In this document: one piece after another, positions 37,214 to 46,082 of the stretch
How the letters are laid out: each line of letters begins with the position of its first letter
Position numbering within the stretch: the stretch's first letter is position 1
Assembly: GCF_008035925.1 (NCBI RefSeq)
Contig: NZ_CP036264.1
Span: forward strand, 124,001-188,000
Direction: 5' to 3'
Length of the DNA: 64,000 nucleotides
From: Stieleria maiorica
GTDB lineage: Bacteria; Planctomycetota; Planctomycetia; Pirellulales; Pirellulaceae
The notes under the pieces: generated by a model
Told to the model about the DNA's origin: nothing
Database searches by the model: none
What the model saw: the letters and a program-made list of their open reading frames with translations, nothing else
Position numbers and translations under genes: made by a program

Positions 37214-38242
37214 GTGGCCGATTCCAAGATCCAATCCGCCTCGGCCGCTTCGATCGCAGAAGCCGCCAAACTGCTCGCCGACGGACAATTGGTCGGCGTG
37301 CCCACCGAAACCGTTTACGGCTTGGCCGCCGATGCCACCAATCCCGTTGCGGTTCGAAAGATCTTTCAAGCCAAAGGGCGACCGGCCAACAACCCGCTGA
37401 TCATCCACGTCGAATCGGACCAGTCGGCCCGCCGCTGGGTCCGCGTCGATGCTCCCGATTGGTTGGCCGACCAGTGGCAGCGCGCCGCGACGTTCTGGCC
37501 CGGTCCGTTGACCGTTGTGGTTCCCCGGTCGGCTGATGTGGTCGATGAAGTCACTGCCGGGGCACCGACCGTGGCCGTCCGCGTCCCCAGCCATCCGGTG
37601 ATGCGGGCCCTGTTGGCCGCGTGCGACTTTCCCATCGCCGCGCCCAGCGCCAACCCGTCCAACTACGTCAGCCCGACTTCGGCCGAACATGTCCGGCAGG
37701 GGCTCGGCGACAAAGTCGCGATGATCTTGGACGGCGGGGAGTGCCAGTGCGGTTTGGAATCGACGATCATCCGTCTGCGAAGTGACGGGGTGGAACTGCT
37801 GCGTCCGGGAAGCATCTCGGTCGAACAACTGCGAAATACCTTCGGCACTGTCATCGTCCCCGAGGCCACTCCAAAGAACCCGCCCGCCGACGGCTCCCAT
37901 CAAACCGCTCCACCTGCCGCGATGCCGGCACCCGGCATGTTGGCCAAGCACTATTCACCGACCAAGCCGCTGAGGCTGGTCGAGAATTGGCAGCCCGGAG
38001 AAATCGAACCGGCCCGAGTGGCACGAATTACGTTCGCGCCGCTGTCGGAGACGGACGCCGCCGCTTTCGGCTGGTATCGATCGCTCAGCCAGTCCGGTGA
38101 CTTGCACGAAGTCGCCCGGAACCTGTTCACGGCGATCCGACAGGCCGACGCGACGCAGTGTGAGTTGATTGTGATCGACCGCTGCGATCGAATCGGCATC
38201 GGCCGAGCGATCATGGACCGGATTGATCGTGCCGCGGGGTAG
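37214..38242 (+). CDS. L-threonylcarbamoyladenylate synthase, Sua5/TsaC family (342 aa)
   Basis: Makes the threonylcarbamoyl-AMP used for the t6A modification of ANN-decoding tRNAs. GTG start. The YrdC-type domain (about 15-205) has GQLVGVPTETVYGLAADA, the K-x-R motif in AKGRPANNPLIIHV, SAPSANPSNYVSPTSA-like AAPSANPSNY and LRPGSISVEQL. A C-terminal Sua5 domain (about 235-342) makes it the longer Sua5 form. It lies directly after rph. Confidence 0.93.
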   Translation: MADSKIQSASAASIAEAAKLLADGQLVGVPTETVYGLAADATNPVAVRKIFQAKGRPANNPLIIHVESDQSARRWVRVDAPDWLADQWQRAATFWPGPLTVVVPRSADVVDEVTAGAPTVAVRVPSHPVMRALLAACDFPIAAPSANPSNYVSPTSAEHVRQGLGDKVAMILDGGECQCGLESTIIRLRSDGVELLRPGSISVEQLRNTFGTVIVPEATPKNPPADGSHQTAPPAAMPAPGMLAKHYSPTKPLRLVENWQPGEIEPARVARITFAPLSETDAAAFGWYRSLSQSGDLHEVARNLFTAIRQADATQCELIVIDRCDRIGIGRAIMDRIDRAAG

Positions 38243-38518
38243 ACCCGCCGGAGTTGGTGTATGACCAGCAATCTACCGCAGCTCAATTCTCGGATTGACG
38301 CTGCGTTGGGAGCGTCGCCGTGTTCTCCGAACTCGGCGGATCGCAAAAGCGAAGCTTTGCTTCACGCCGACCTCGGAGAGGACGGCGACGGACCGGAATA
38401 AATTGAATACTAACTGAAGTAGACGACTGGCAGGGGAGACATGATCGAGGTGGATTGCAAATTGCAAATTGCAAATTGAACATTGCAAATTGCCGATGCA
38501 TGTCGCGGGCAGCGTGTG
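38243..38518. repeat. Intergenic gap with GCAAATTG tandem repeat
   Basis: Between two convergent genes. At 38454-38493 the unit GCAAATTG is repeated about five times (one interrupted by AACATT). Just upstream, near 38275, CGCAGCTCAATTCTCGGATT resembles a stretch at about 54371. No gene is seen. Confidence 0.6.
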
Positions 38519-39712
38519 CTACGGGTTGGCATGGGTTCGCCGGCGCGAGGATTCCGTTTCGAATCCCAGACTGTAGGGGCGGAAGACCAGGATCGGGTCG
38601 GCCGCCAGTGCGTCAAACCCTCGCGTCCGTGGATCGATCCCAGCGCGATGCAGCTTGAGCGCCAGCGCGACGTCGCGGACTTGGGTTCGATGCGTCGTCT
38701 TGGGCGGCATCATCGAACGCCAAACATGACTGACGCGATCGTCGCCGGAATAGCTGGTGATCCATTGGTCGATTTCCGTCGGCGCGAAATCCAGCTTCGA
38801 TGCGGCCAACAGTGCGGCAACGATCCGTGACGGCGATTCATCGGGATCGTTCAATGTGGATCGGCAATCTGACTCGACGACGTCGTCGCATCCGTAGCGC
38901 AATCCGATCACCAATCGATCCCGCAGGTCGATCGGTGTGGATGTCAGCAGGCTGGCGATGATGCGCGACAACACGCGTTGTTCATGCTCGCGCCAGGGGG
39001 CCGGCCCGGTCCCCGGATGACGCAGCAATGCGACCAATCGCACCGTCTGGGGATCGGCGACGGTCCGCTGTTGTCGACACGCCAGCGTCAGTGCCACCGA
39101 CCACCCGGCGCTGTCGTGTCGATCCAGTGTCTCCAACTCCGTCAGACGCACCGCTTCGGTCGGCCCATCGGCCAGCAAGCGGCCGATGCCGAGACGATCT
39201 TCGACGGCACAACGAAACACCAAGCGGGCGTCGTGGGTATCGCCCGCGCATTGGCGAAACTGTTCCCATCCAGGCAGCGAGCTTCGGTCGAAGGCGGGAT
39301 CATACAAGAATCGTTCCATCAAGAGGTCGCGTTCTCGCATTTCCAGCCGGTTCAGCAATCGCCGTTTGGAGAGATAGCATTCGATGTCTTGGGGCGGAAA
39401 CGGATTGTCGCGGAGCAACGCTTTGACCTGCTCGGCCACCGACTGGTCGCCGATCGCATAGCCAATCAGCTTGGATTCCGCGCGGTGACGGGTGGCGAAC
39501 GATTCGGATCCGAGCCCCGCGACGAGTCCGACCAATTCATCGTGCGGCACTGCACCATCTGGAATCACGACGGCGGCGGGCTTGTGGCTCGACGCCACGT
39601 CATGAAGTGCTGCCGGTGTCGGGTCCTGGCACGTTGCCGAGCCGAACCACCATCCGCCGGCCGTGAGGGCGATCAGCCAGAGCGAGCGGGAATCGGGGCG
39701 ACACATCGGCAA
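38519..39712 (-). CDS. Secreted hypothetical protein, all-helical (397 aa)
   Basis: The N-terminus (MPMCRPDSRSLWLIALTAGGWW) can act as a signal sequence. After it come about 300 residues of Leu/Ala/Arg-rich amphipathic helices (VGLVAGLGSESFATRHRAE, LLNRLEMRERDLLMERFL) that look HEAT/armadillo-like. No catalytic residues stand out. It runs opposite to both neighbours and belongs to no operon seen here. Similar secreted helical proteins are frequent in planctomycetes, but I cannot name the family. Confidence 0.65.
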   Translation of the reverse strand: MPMCRPDSRSLWLIALTAGGWWFGSATCQDPTPAALHDVASSHKPAAVVIPDGAVPHDELVGLVAGLGSESFATRHRAESKLIGYAIGDQSVAEQVKALLRDNPFPPQDIECYLSKRRLLNRLEMRERDLLMERFLYDPAFDRSSLPGWEQFRQCAGDTHDARLVFRCAVEDRLGIGRLLADGPTEAVRLTELETLDRHDSAGWSVALTLACRQQRTVADPQTVRLVALLRHPGTGPAPWREHEQRVLSRIIASLLTSTPIDLRDRLVIGLRYGCDDVVESDCRSTLNDPDESPSRIVAALLAASKLDFAPTEIDQWITSYSGDDRVSHVWRSMMPPKTTHRTQVRDVALALKLHRAGIDPRTRGFDALAADPILVFRPYSLGFETESSRRRTHANP

Positions 39713-39879
39713 TCACCAGAACATCGGGTTGTTTACAAGGTAAGTAACCCTAGCCCGCCGCGGCGGCGAATCCGGCCTCCGAGCCTCACCCGTCGCTCGA
39801 AACCGCATCGGAAGATCGCGACGGTTCGGGTACACTGCGCGACCGATACAACCCCAACGCCATGCCAAGAAACCGCACC

Positions 39880-41232
39880 ATGAAACTGATCTGTTTCGAA
39901 GACGAATCCGTCAGCAGGCTACACCCGATCACCCTCGCCCGTCCGGCCTATGCGATCACCTGTGCCAGTTACCAGTTGGTCGACTGGCTCAGACATCTGC
40001 CTGGCGAATTGACCGTCGCGATCCGCAAGTATTTGGCGCCGATCCAATGGTTGGAGTCAGAGCTTGCGGCGCCGTCACGGGAATCCGTCCAAGGCCAAGA
40101 GGTTCTGTTGATCAACGCGCGGTTGGTGCCCCGGGTCGACGTGCTGGCGGCGCTGAAATCACTGTGCAACAGCACGACGGCGGGGGTGCTGCGATGCGAA
40201 CGCACGGGCGCGATCTTGGCCGCCCGGCTGACGGCCCGGGAAACATCGATTTTGAAGTCTGCGGTGCCCGCCGCCGATGAGATCGTCGCCGAGCCGATTT
40301 CGCCGTTTCAAAAACCGGCGCGCAAGTCCGTCGGCGATCTGGATAAGCTCAGCGATGACGGAGTCGTCGGACAGCTTCTGGAACTCGCCGCCGAATTGCC
40401 GACCGACTCGCTGCCGATCAGCCCGGACGACCTGCCGGCGTTCTATTGGCCGCATGACGTCGTAGCCTGGCACATGAAAGAAATGCCGGCCGCGATGCAG
40501 TGGCGACTCGGCCGCGGCGGCTACACCGAAACCTCCGACGGTGTGTTCGTCGCCGATGGCGTTTCGATCGGTCAATACGCCGCCGTCGATACCAGCGACG
40601 GTCCGATCCTGTTGGACCAGAACGTCAAAGTCGGTCCGTTTTGCTTTTTGGCCGGGCCGGTCTACGCCGGACGCGGGACACGCATCATCGAACACGCCGC
40701 GCTGAAAGACGGCGTCTCTCTCGGGCACACCGTCAAGATCGGCGGTGAAGTCGAAGCGTCGGTGATCGAGCCCTACACGAACAAACAACACCACGGCTTT
40801 CTCGGACACAGTTACCTGGGCAGCTGGATCAACCTGGGCGCCGGGACGTGCAACAGCGACCTCAAAAACACGTACGGCAAAATCAACATCGAGTACGGGA
40901 ACGAAAAGATCGCCACCGGCATGCAATTCCTCGGCTGCATCATGGGCGATTACAGCAAAACCGCCATCAACACCAGCATCTTTACCGGCAAGGTCATCGG
41001 CGTCTGCAGCATGCTGTACGGTTTCGCCACGTCCAACGTCCCCAGTTTTGTCAACTACGCGCGGCTGTTCGGCCAACAATCCTTGCTGCCGGCCGAAGTC
41101 ATGGTCAGCACCCAGCAACGGATGTTCTCGCGTCGAAACGTGGAACAACGCGAATGCGATGTTCAATTGATCCACGACATGTACAAAATGACGATCGCCG
41201 AACGCGATCGCGCCGACCACGACGGGTTCTAG
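39880..41232 (+). CDS. GlmU-like nucleotidyltransferase/acetyltransferase (450 aa)
   Basis: Resembles the alternative two-domain GlmU-type protein of Bacteroidetes and planctomycetes, proposed to make UDP-N-acetylglucosamine. The N-terminal half starts MKLICFEDESVSRLHPITLARPAYAI, the hallmark of this branch (a D/E-x-x-x-R-x-x-L/H-P pattern in place of the classic LAAG-x-GTR loop). The second half is a left-handed beta-helix with hexapeptide repeats (DGVSIGQYAAVD, LDQNVKVGPFCFLAGPV, HSYLGSWINLGAGTCNSD). The ATG at 39880 is preferred over 39862 because the motif starts there. Confidence 0.82.
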   Translation: MKLICFEDESVSRLHPITLARPAYAITCASYQLVDWLRHLPGELTVAIRKYLAPIQWLESELAAPSRESVQGQEVLLINARLVPRVDVLAALKSLCNSTTAGVLRCERTGAILAARLTARETSILKSAVPAADEIVAEPISPFQKPARKSVGDLDKLSDDGVVGQLLELAAELPTDSLPISPDDLPAFYWPHDVVAWHMKEMPAAMQWRLGRGGYTETSDGVFVADGVSIGQYAAVDTSDGPILLDQNVKVGPFCFLAGPVYAGRGTRIIEHAALKDGVSLGHTVKIGGEVEASVIEPYTNKQHHGFLGHSYLGSWINLGAGTCNSDLKNTYGKINIEYGNEKIATGMQFLGCIMGDYSKTAINTSIFTGKVIGVCSMLYGFATSNVPSFVNYARLFGQQSLLPAEVMVSTQQRMFSRRNVEQRECDVQLIHDMYKMTIAERDRADHDGF

Positions 41233-41257
41233 ACGCCGCCTGCCAATGAGCCGGCGC

Positions 41258-41353
41258 TCAGCCGCCGACGATCGGTTGCTGGGCACTGGAATTGGCCAAG
41301 CAGAGGGCCAGGGCGAGTAGGGCGGCCGGCAAGGCGAACAGGCGAATCAGCAT
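41258..41353 (-). CDS. Possible small secreted peptide (31 aa)
   Basis: ATG at 41353 with GGAG eight bases upstream on the minus strand. The peptide starts MLIRLFALPAALLALALCLA and ends NSSAQQPIVGG, i.e. a basic start, a hydrophobic core and a short polar tail. It looks like a signal peptide with a tiny mature part. Such short proteins are common in planctomycetes and usually missed. It converges with the GlmU-like gene. Confidence 0.4.
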   Translation of the reverse strand: MLIRLFALPAALLALALCLANSSAQQPIVGG

Positions 41354-42227
41354 CAATAAGACTCCGGGAACGGGGATCTGATGGAGTTACATAGATGACC
41401 GTTGGATGCACCCTGAATGCCAAACCGAAAAAGAACGCATTTTACGGTTCTTGCGGCATTTGCGAGTCATCAATTCGACACCAGGCGCAGTCAAGATGAC
41501 CTCCCCGGTCCCACGGGGACAGACCCCGGGCTGATCGTCTATTCAGGTGACGCATGGCAGGCGGTCGCCGGCTGAAGAAATGGTTTGGTCAAAAAATTGA
41601 GTGGTCAAAAAATGGGAGGGCCGCAGCGGCAGCGATCACACCCTCGTGCCTGAGCATTTTTTGACCCCATTCTCTCTCCTTCTCGGTTCCTTGCTCGGTG
41701 TGTCTGGAACGCGTAGGCGGCGCGACAGCGGGTAGGAAGATTGTCGGCTGAAGTTGGCCAGGGCTTGGACCTGCTCAACCGGGGACAGACCCCGGGCATC
41801 TGATTTCGGTCATCGCGCTGGTAGTCCCTACAAGCGGGGAACAGTCGTGAGCAAACCAATGGGATCGACCGAGCCTCGTCCGCTGTCGGTGCGTGACGCG
41901 ACCGTTGTTCTGCCTGTGGAGATTACCCATCGGTGACGGCAAACGATATCCCGACGACCTCGTTGACAGGACACCCTGGATGCCGTACCATTGGCCTGGT
42001 ACACCAGGACACTCGGTCGTCGTTCCGGTCCAGCCATTTTTTGAGTGACGTTGCGGACTGCGTGTAACTTGCCCGGCAAGTCGAATTGGCCGACGCCAGA
42101 GGAACGGTCCGCGCGGGCCCACTTCTTCCGAGCGTTCGCGCGCTCAGCAACCGGGTCCCACTCAAACTTAGCGATTGACGTTAACCCCGGCAGCCTTCTG
42201 CTGCTTAAATCATTGGAGACACCGGAA
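41354..42227. other. Gene-free accessory stretch with repeats
   Basis: About 870 bases with no credible gene. It contains copy C of the GGTCAAAAAAT element with a downstream extension to about 41757, and two copies of the GGGGACAGACCCCGGG palindrome (near 41515 and 41781), a motif clustered again at 58.2-58.6 kb. A lone CCATTTTTTGAG near 42031 may be a decayed repeat arm. Confidence 0.55.
41584..41757. repeat. GGTCAAAAAAT inverted repeat, copy C with extension
   Basis: Left arm complete (TTTGGTCAAAAAATTGAG, GTGGTCAAAAAATGGG); in the right arm only the first CATTTTTTGACC is intact. The central part GAGGGCCGCAGC and a downstream extension (CCTTCTC, GGCGGCG, GGGTAGGAAGATTGTCGGC) match copy D. 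Confidence 0.8.
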
Positions 42228-43127
42228 ATGCCTGCGGTTCGACACTTGATTCCATGCGCCTCACTCTGCTTAATCCTCATTTCCGCTTCATGCGACGCGG
42301 AGGAGCTCTCCGCCGAGGATTTGGCACGTGTTCATTTGAAACGAGTCCAGCTCTATAGCGGCTGGGAATTTGACTACGAGTCGACCCTGGTGACCGCTGA
42401 CGGCAAATCACTCGGACTCCAAAATGTCATGGTGTTGGACGCCACCGACGAGACGATCCATCGGCTCGTTATTACCTATCGCGAGAAAAGTGACGAATCC
42501 AATTCGGCTGATCCATCGCTGCTTCAGCGATTTGCTGGCTGGAATGGAAAGGAGTATCGCGAATACGAACGCAAAGAATCACTGAAGGGGCAGCGGCTTC
42601 AGGGCCTGATCTATGCAAATGAAAGAGGTTCTCATGCGTACCATCAAAATCGATTCGACGCATTTCTCACGTCTGGGCCACACGGAATCCCTCAGTATGC
42701 GGATGCCAGCGGAAAGATTTTTGACAAGCATCCTTTCAAATTCCGCGTTGTCGGTCGGGGTGAGCGTTTAGGTGTGCCTACTTTGCAACTGGAAGCCAAG
42801 ACAGGCAACGAGATGCTTGCCGAAGCAGAGATTTCGGATACTGCGGAGCATCTCGTCTTGCGGCAGGTGATCTACCACGACAATCAACCGGTCTTGAAAT
42901 GCGAGGTGACATCCTTGGGTCGGTTTGAAGGCACGCTGTATCCTAAGTCCGGTCAGCTGGCCCAAGAACAGGTGGGTGGCATCGGCTCGCTAGCCTATCG
43001 ATTTGAAGTCGAGAACGTTTCCAAAACGGCTCGCACCAAGGATGACTGGTTTCCTCATTGGCCTCCGGGAACAGGTGTCATCGACCATACAAATGGGGCA
43101 TTGCAAACCGTGATCCCAAAGGATTGA
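42228..43127 (+). CDS. Secreted hypothetical protein, AT-richer than neighbours (299 aa)
   Basis: The ATG at 42228 has GGAG ten bases ahead and starts a signal sequence (LIPCASLCLILISASCDAEE); the frame is open 61 codons further upstream without protein-like features. SASC might be a weak lipobox, but its -3 residue is not hydrophobic. The mature part is strand-rich (WEFDYESTLVTADGKSLG, HPFKFRVVGRGERLGV, YRFEVENV) and resembles planctomycete secreted proteins of unknown function. By eye the coding GC content is lower than in flanking genes, and repeat copies C and D stand on both sides, which suggests a mobile or acquired segment. Confidence 0.7.
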   Translation: MPAVRHLIPCASLCLILISASCDAEELSAEDLARVHLKRVQLYSGWEFDYESTLVTADGKSLGLQNVMVLDATDETIHRLVITYREKSDESNSADPSLLQRFAGWNGKEYREYERKESLKGQRLQGLIYANERGSHAYHQNRFDAFLTSGPHGIPQYADASGKIFDKHPFKFRVVGRGERLGVPTLQLEAKTGNEMLAEAEISDTAEHLVLRQVIYHDNQPVLKCEVTSLGRFEGTLYPKSGQLAQEQVGGIGSLAYRFEVENVSKTARTKDDWFPHWPPGTGVIDHTNGALQTVIPKD

Positions 43128-43474
43128 GCCGATTCGTTGCACAGAGGGTCGTTGCGAGCCCCGGGACAGGACATGGGGAGGATTCGGAACATCCCGTTTC
43201 GTTGGTCAAAAAATTGGGTGGTCAAAAAATGGGAGGGCCGCAGCTGTAGCGATCACCATCTCGTGCCTGACGATTTTTTGACCAACACATTTTTTGACCC
43301 CATCCTCCCACCTTCTCTGTTCCTGGCCGGATCTCTCTGCAATGTGCAGGCGGCGTGACGGATGGGGCAATAAGATTGTGGGGTAGGAAAATTGTCGGCC
43401 GCAGGTTGCTGCGGCAGGGATCTGGTATTCTTGTTGCCCCACTGATGTCTTTTTCTCCACACCCGGATCCCGCC
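43128..43474. repeat. Gap with GGTCAAAAAAT double inverted repeat, copy D
   Basis: The element runs from 43201 to about 43305, with all four arm units intact (TTGGTCAAAAAATTGGG, TGGTCAAAAAATGGG; GATTTTTTGACC, CATTTTTTGACC), and the extension shared with copy C reaches about 43405. It starts 74 bases after the upstream stop. Short ORFs ending in CGPPIF on the minus strand are products of the repeat. Confidence 0.85.
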
Positions 43475-44233
43475 ATGATGTCGTCTCGAGTAACCGTTCT
43501 TGTCGCCACTTTCGGATGGCTTGCCGCCCTGTTGCTCACTGCGCCCGACGCTCACGCGGACGTTTATGAGCTGCGGATCTATAAGACCGCCGAAGGCAAA
43601 CTGGATGCGCTCAACGCCCGCTTTCGCGACCACACGATGCGGTTGTTTCAAAAGCACGGCATCGAATCGATCGGCTACTGGGTTCCCACCGACGAAGAAG
43701 CATCTAAGAACACGCTGATCTATGTGATCAAACACGCCAGTCGTGACGCCGCGGCCGAATCGTGGAAAGCCTTCATTGCCGATCCCGAGTGGAAGAAGGC
43801 GGCGGCCGAATCCGGCGTCGGACGATTGGCCGAGCCGCCCGAATCGATCTATATGGAGGCGACCGACTATTCGCCCAGCTATGAAAACGCCGAGGGCGAT
43901 GAAGACGACGTGTTCGAGTTGCGGATCTACAAAGCGCGCGAAGACAAACTCGGAAAACTGGACGCCCGGTTCCGCGACCACACGATCGATCTGTTCGCCA
44001 AACACGGCATCAAGTCCGTCGCCTACTGGCATCCGACCGATGAGCCTGATTCCGCCGACACGTTGATCTACATCATCGAGCACGAAAGCGCCGACGCGGC
44101 CAAGCAATCCTGGAAGGCGTTCGGATCCGACCCGGCGTGGAAAAAGGCGGCTCAAGAATCCGGCGTCGGCGGCCTGGCAAAGAAACCCGAATCGATCTAC
44201 ATGAAGGCGACCGATTACTCGCCGATGAAGTGA
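43475..44233 (+). CDS. Exported protein with two tandem NIPSNAP domains (252 aa)
   Basis: Signal peptide at about 1-30 (VTVLVATFGWLAALLLTAPD, cut after HADV); start at the first of two adjacent ATGs. Two near-identical NIPSNAP repeats follow, about 32-128 and 143-245: VYELRIYKTAEGKLDALNAR against VFELRIYKAREDKLGKLDAR, then HGIESIGYWVPTD against HGIKSVAYWHPTD. The family is a ferredoxin-like dimeric barrel; paired domains would make an internal dimer. Function is not established for the bacterial exported versions. Confidence 0.88.
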   Translation: MMSSRVTVLVATFGWLAALLLTAPDAHADVYELRIYKTAEGKLDALNARFRDHTMRLFQKHGIESIGYWVPTDEEASKNTLIYVIKHASRDAAAESWKAFIADPEWKKAAAESGVGRLAEPPESIYMEATDYSPSYENAEGDEDDVFELRIYKAREDKLGKLDARFRDHTIDLFAKHGIKSVAYWHPTDEPDSADTLIYIIEHESADAAKQSWKAFGSDPAWKKAAQESGVGGLAKKPESIYMKATDYSPMK

Positions 44234-44300
44234 GGCGGTGATCCGCTGGCAGGATTGGTGCTGACGAACTGTCAACCTGCTTTGACGGTCATGGAGAAAT

Positions 44301-44396
44301 GTTGGTCAAAGAATTGGGTGGTCAAAAAATGAGAGGGCCACAACTGTCGCGATCCCCCATGCCGACGATTTTTTGACCAGCCCATTTTTTGACCCC
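44301..44396. repeat. GGTCAAAAAAT double inverted repeat, copy E
   Basis: Left arm TTGGTCAAAGAATTGGG (one mismatch) and TGGTCAAAAAATGAG; right arm GATTTTTTGACC and CATTTTTTGACCCC. The element sits in the convergent gap between the NIPSNAP gene and lipA, 68 bases after the NIPSNAP stop. Confidence 0.85.
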
Positions 44397-44415
44397 TTGC
44401 TTGTCTGGGCCGGAG

Positions 44416-45336
44416 TCACACGTCCGTTTCGGCCATGTCGCGGGCGTGGTAGCTGCTGCGGACGAAGGGGCCGCTGGCGACTTTTTTGAACCCCATGCCC
44501 TTGGCGATGTCGCCGAGTTCTTCGAACTCTTCCGGCGGAACGTAGCGAACCACGGGCAGGTACTTTTCGCCCGGTTGCAAGTATTGGCCCAGCGTCAGGA
44601 AGTCGACGTCATACTCGCGCAGGTCCGCCAGTGCGTCGAGCAGCTCGCCGCGTTCTTCCCCCAGTCCCAGCATCAAGCCGCTCTTGGTCTTCACCTCCGC
44701 GTCGTACTCTTTGACCTTTCGCATCATGCCCAGCGTCCATTGGTAATCGCTTTTGGGACCACGCACGCGGCGGTACAGTCGCGGGACGGTTTCCATGTTG
44801 TGATTGAACACCGTCGGCTTGGCCTGGATCACCCGCGCCAAGGCGTCTTTGCAGGCGACGAAGTCCGGCGTCAGCACTTCGGTCGTCGCACCCGAGCGCT
44901 CGCGGACCGCGACCACGCAGCGATAAAAGTGGTCGGCACCTCCGTCGGGCAGGTCATCACGTGTGACGCTGGTGATCACGACGTGCTTGAGCCCCAACCG
45001 CGCGGCGGCTTCGGCGACACGCTGGGGTTCATCCGATTCGGGCAACTCCGGCGGACGCCCGCGGTGGACCGCACAGAACCCGCAGGGTCGGGTGCAGACG
45101 TTGCCCAAAATCATGAACGTCGCCGTCTGCTGGCTGTAGCACTCCATCCGATTGGGGCACTTGGCGTTGTCGCACACCGTCTCCAGCTTCAACTCCTCCA
45201 ACAACCCCTCGGTCATATGGTTCGCGTTGCTCTTGGGGATGGGGCGTTTCAGCCAGCGGGGCAAGCGACCGCTGCCGCTGAGTGCGGTTCCGACGGGGAT
45301 TTCAGGATCTGCGACGACGGGTAATCGGAAGGCCAT
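44416..45336 (-). CDS. lipA: Lipoyl synthase
   Basis: A radical-SAM enzyme that inserts two sulphurs into octanoyl groups. Auxiliary iron-sulphur cluster CDNAKCPNRMEC (C-x4-C-x5-C), radical-SAM cluster CTRPCGFC (C-x3-C-x2-C) and the C-terminal RSSYHA serine motif are all present, as are VVITSVTRDDLPDGGA and the NHNMETVPRLY loop. The ATG at 45336 gives 306 residues, in the usual range. No clear ribosome site precedes it. Its product serves the E2 enzyme at 31966. Confidence 0.97.
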   Translation of the reverse strand: MAFRLPVVADPEIPVGTALSGSGRLPRWLKRPIPKSNANHMTEGLLEELKLETVCDNAKCPNRMECYSQQTATFMILGNVCTRPCGFCAVHRGRPPELPESDEPQRVAEAAARLGLKHVVITSVTRDDLPDGGADHFYRCVVAVRERSGATTEVLTPDFVACKDALARVIQAKPTVFNHNMETVPRLYRRVRGPKSDYQWTLGMMRKVKEYDAEVKTKSGLMLGLGEERGELLDALADLREYDVDFLTLGQYLQPGEKYLPVVRYVPPEEFEELGDIAKGMGFKKVASGPFVRSSYHARDMAETDV

Positions 45337-45454
45337 GGACAAACACGGAGCGAGATGCGCGGACAAACAGTGAACCCTTTCGGGTCCCGTATTGTAATGA
45401 GTCTGTCTCAAGGGCAATGGCTAACGACTCGAGTCCGGATACAATCCCCCCACC

Positions 45455-45964
45455 ATGGCCAAGAAAAAATCAAAAAAGAAAGGTGCGGCGGCCGGCAAGA
45501 AAGCCGACTCGGGATTCACGATGGTCTCGGAAAACCGCAAGGCCCGCCATCGGTACGAGATATTGGACTCGATCGAGTGCGGGTTGATGCTGATGGGCAG
45601 CGAAGTCAAATCGATGCGGGAGGGCAAATTGTCGCTGGACGAGGCCCACATTCGCGTCAAAGACCGCGAACTGTGGCTGATCGGTGCGGACATTGCCCAT
45701 TACAACAACGCCGGCATGTGGAATCACGACCCGCGCCGCCCCCGAAAACTGCTGCTGCACGCCCGCGAGTTCGATAAGTTCGCCGGCCGGGCCCACGAGC
45801 GGGGGCTGACGCTGATCCCCTTGAGGGTCTATTTCAACGACCGAGGCCTGGCCAAATGCGTGATGGGGCTGGTCAAGGGAAAGAAACTGCACGACAAACG
45901 AGAAACACTGAAGAAACGCGACTCCGACCGCGGACTGCAACGCGCCATGCGCGGCCGGGGTTGA
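45455..45964 (+). CDS. smpB: SsrA-binding protein
   Basis: Binds tmRNA and delivers it to stalled ribosomes. Family motifs: NRKARHRYEILDSIECGLML, GSEVKSMREGKLSLDEAH, HYNNAGMWNHDPRRPRKLLL, PLRVYFNDRGLAKCVMGLVK and the basic tail KGKKLHDKRETLKKRDSDR. A Lys-rich N-terminal extension of about 20 residues is added. 169 residues. No tmRNA gene was seen in the window. Confidence 0.97.
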   Translation: MAKKKSKKKGAAAGKKADSGFTMVSENRKARHRYEILDSIECGLMLMGSEVKSMREGKLSLDEAHIRVKDRELWLIGADIAHYNNAGMWNHDPRRPRKLLLHAREFDKFAGRAHERGLTLIPLRVYFNDRGLAKCVMGLVKGKKLHDKRETLKKRDSDRGLQRAMRGRG

Positions 45965-45978
45965 ACTTGAGTCATCGA

Positions 45979-46012
45979 GGTATCGGAACTCGCCAAGAGT
46001 TTCGTCCTCGAT
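45979..46012 (+). repeat. GCGGAACTCGCCAAG-type repeat, variant
   Basis: TATCGGAACTCGCCAAGAGTTTCG, 15 bases after the smpB stop, matches the motif at 9316-9341 and is framed by CATCGAGG / CCTCGATG. Confidence 0.5.
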
Positions 46013-46082
46013 GTGAGACCGTCGAAAGACATGACGGCTAGTCGATTTATCCGACATGCCAAATCCATGCGCAATGATTCCG

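Noticed and set aside
43206..43539. Two minus-strand ORFs ending in CGPPIF, also seen at 41605
   Set aside because: They are read through the GGTCAAAAAAT repeats and overlap the NIPSNAP gene start; the shared ending reflects the repeat, not a protein family.
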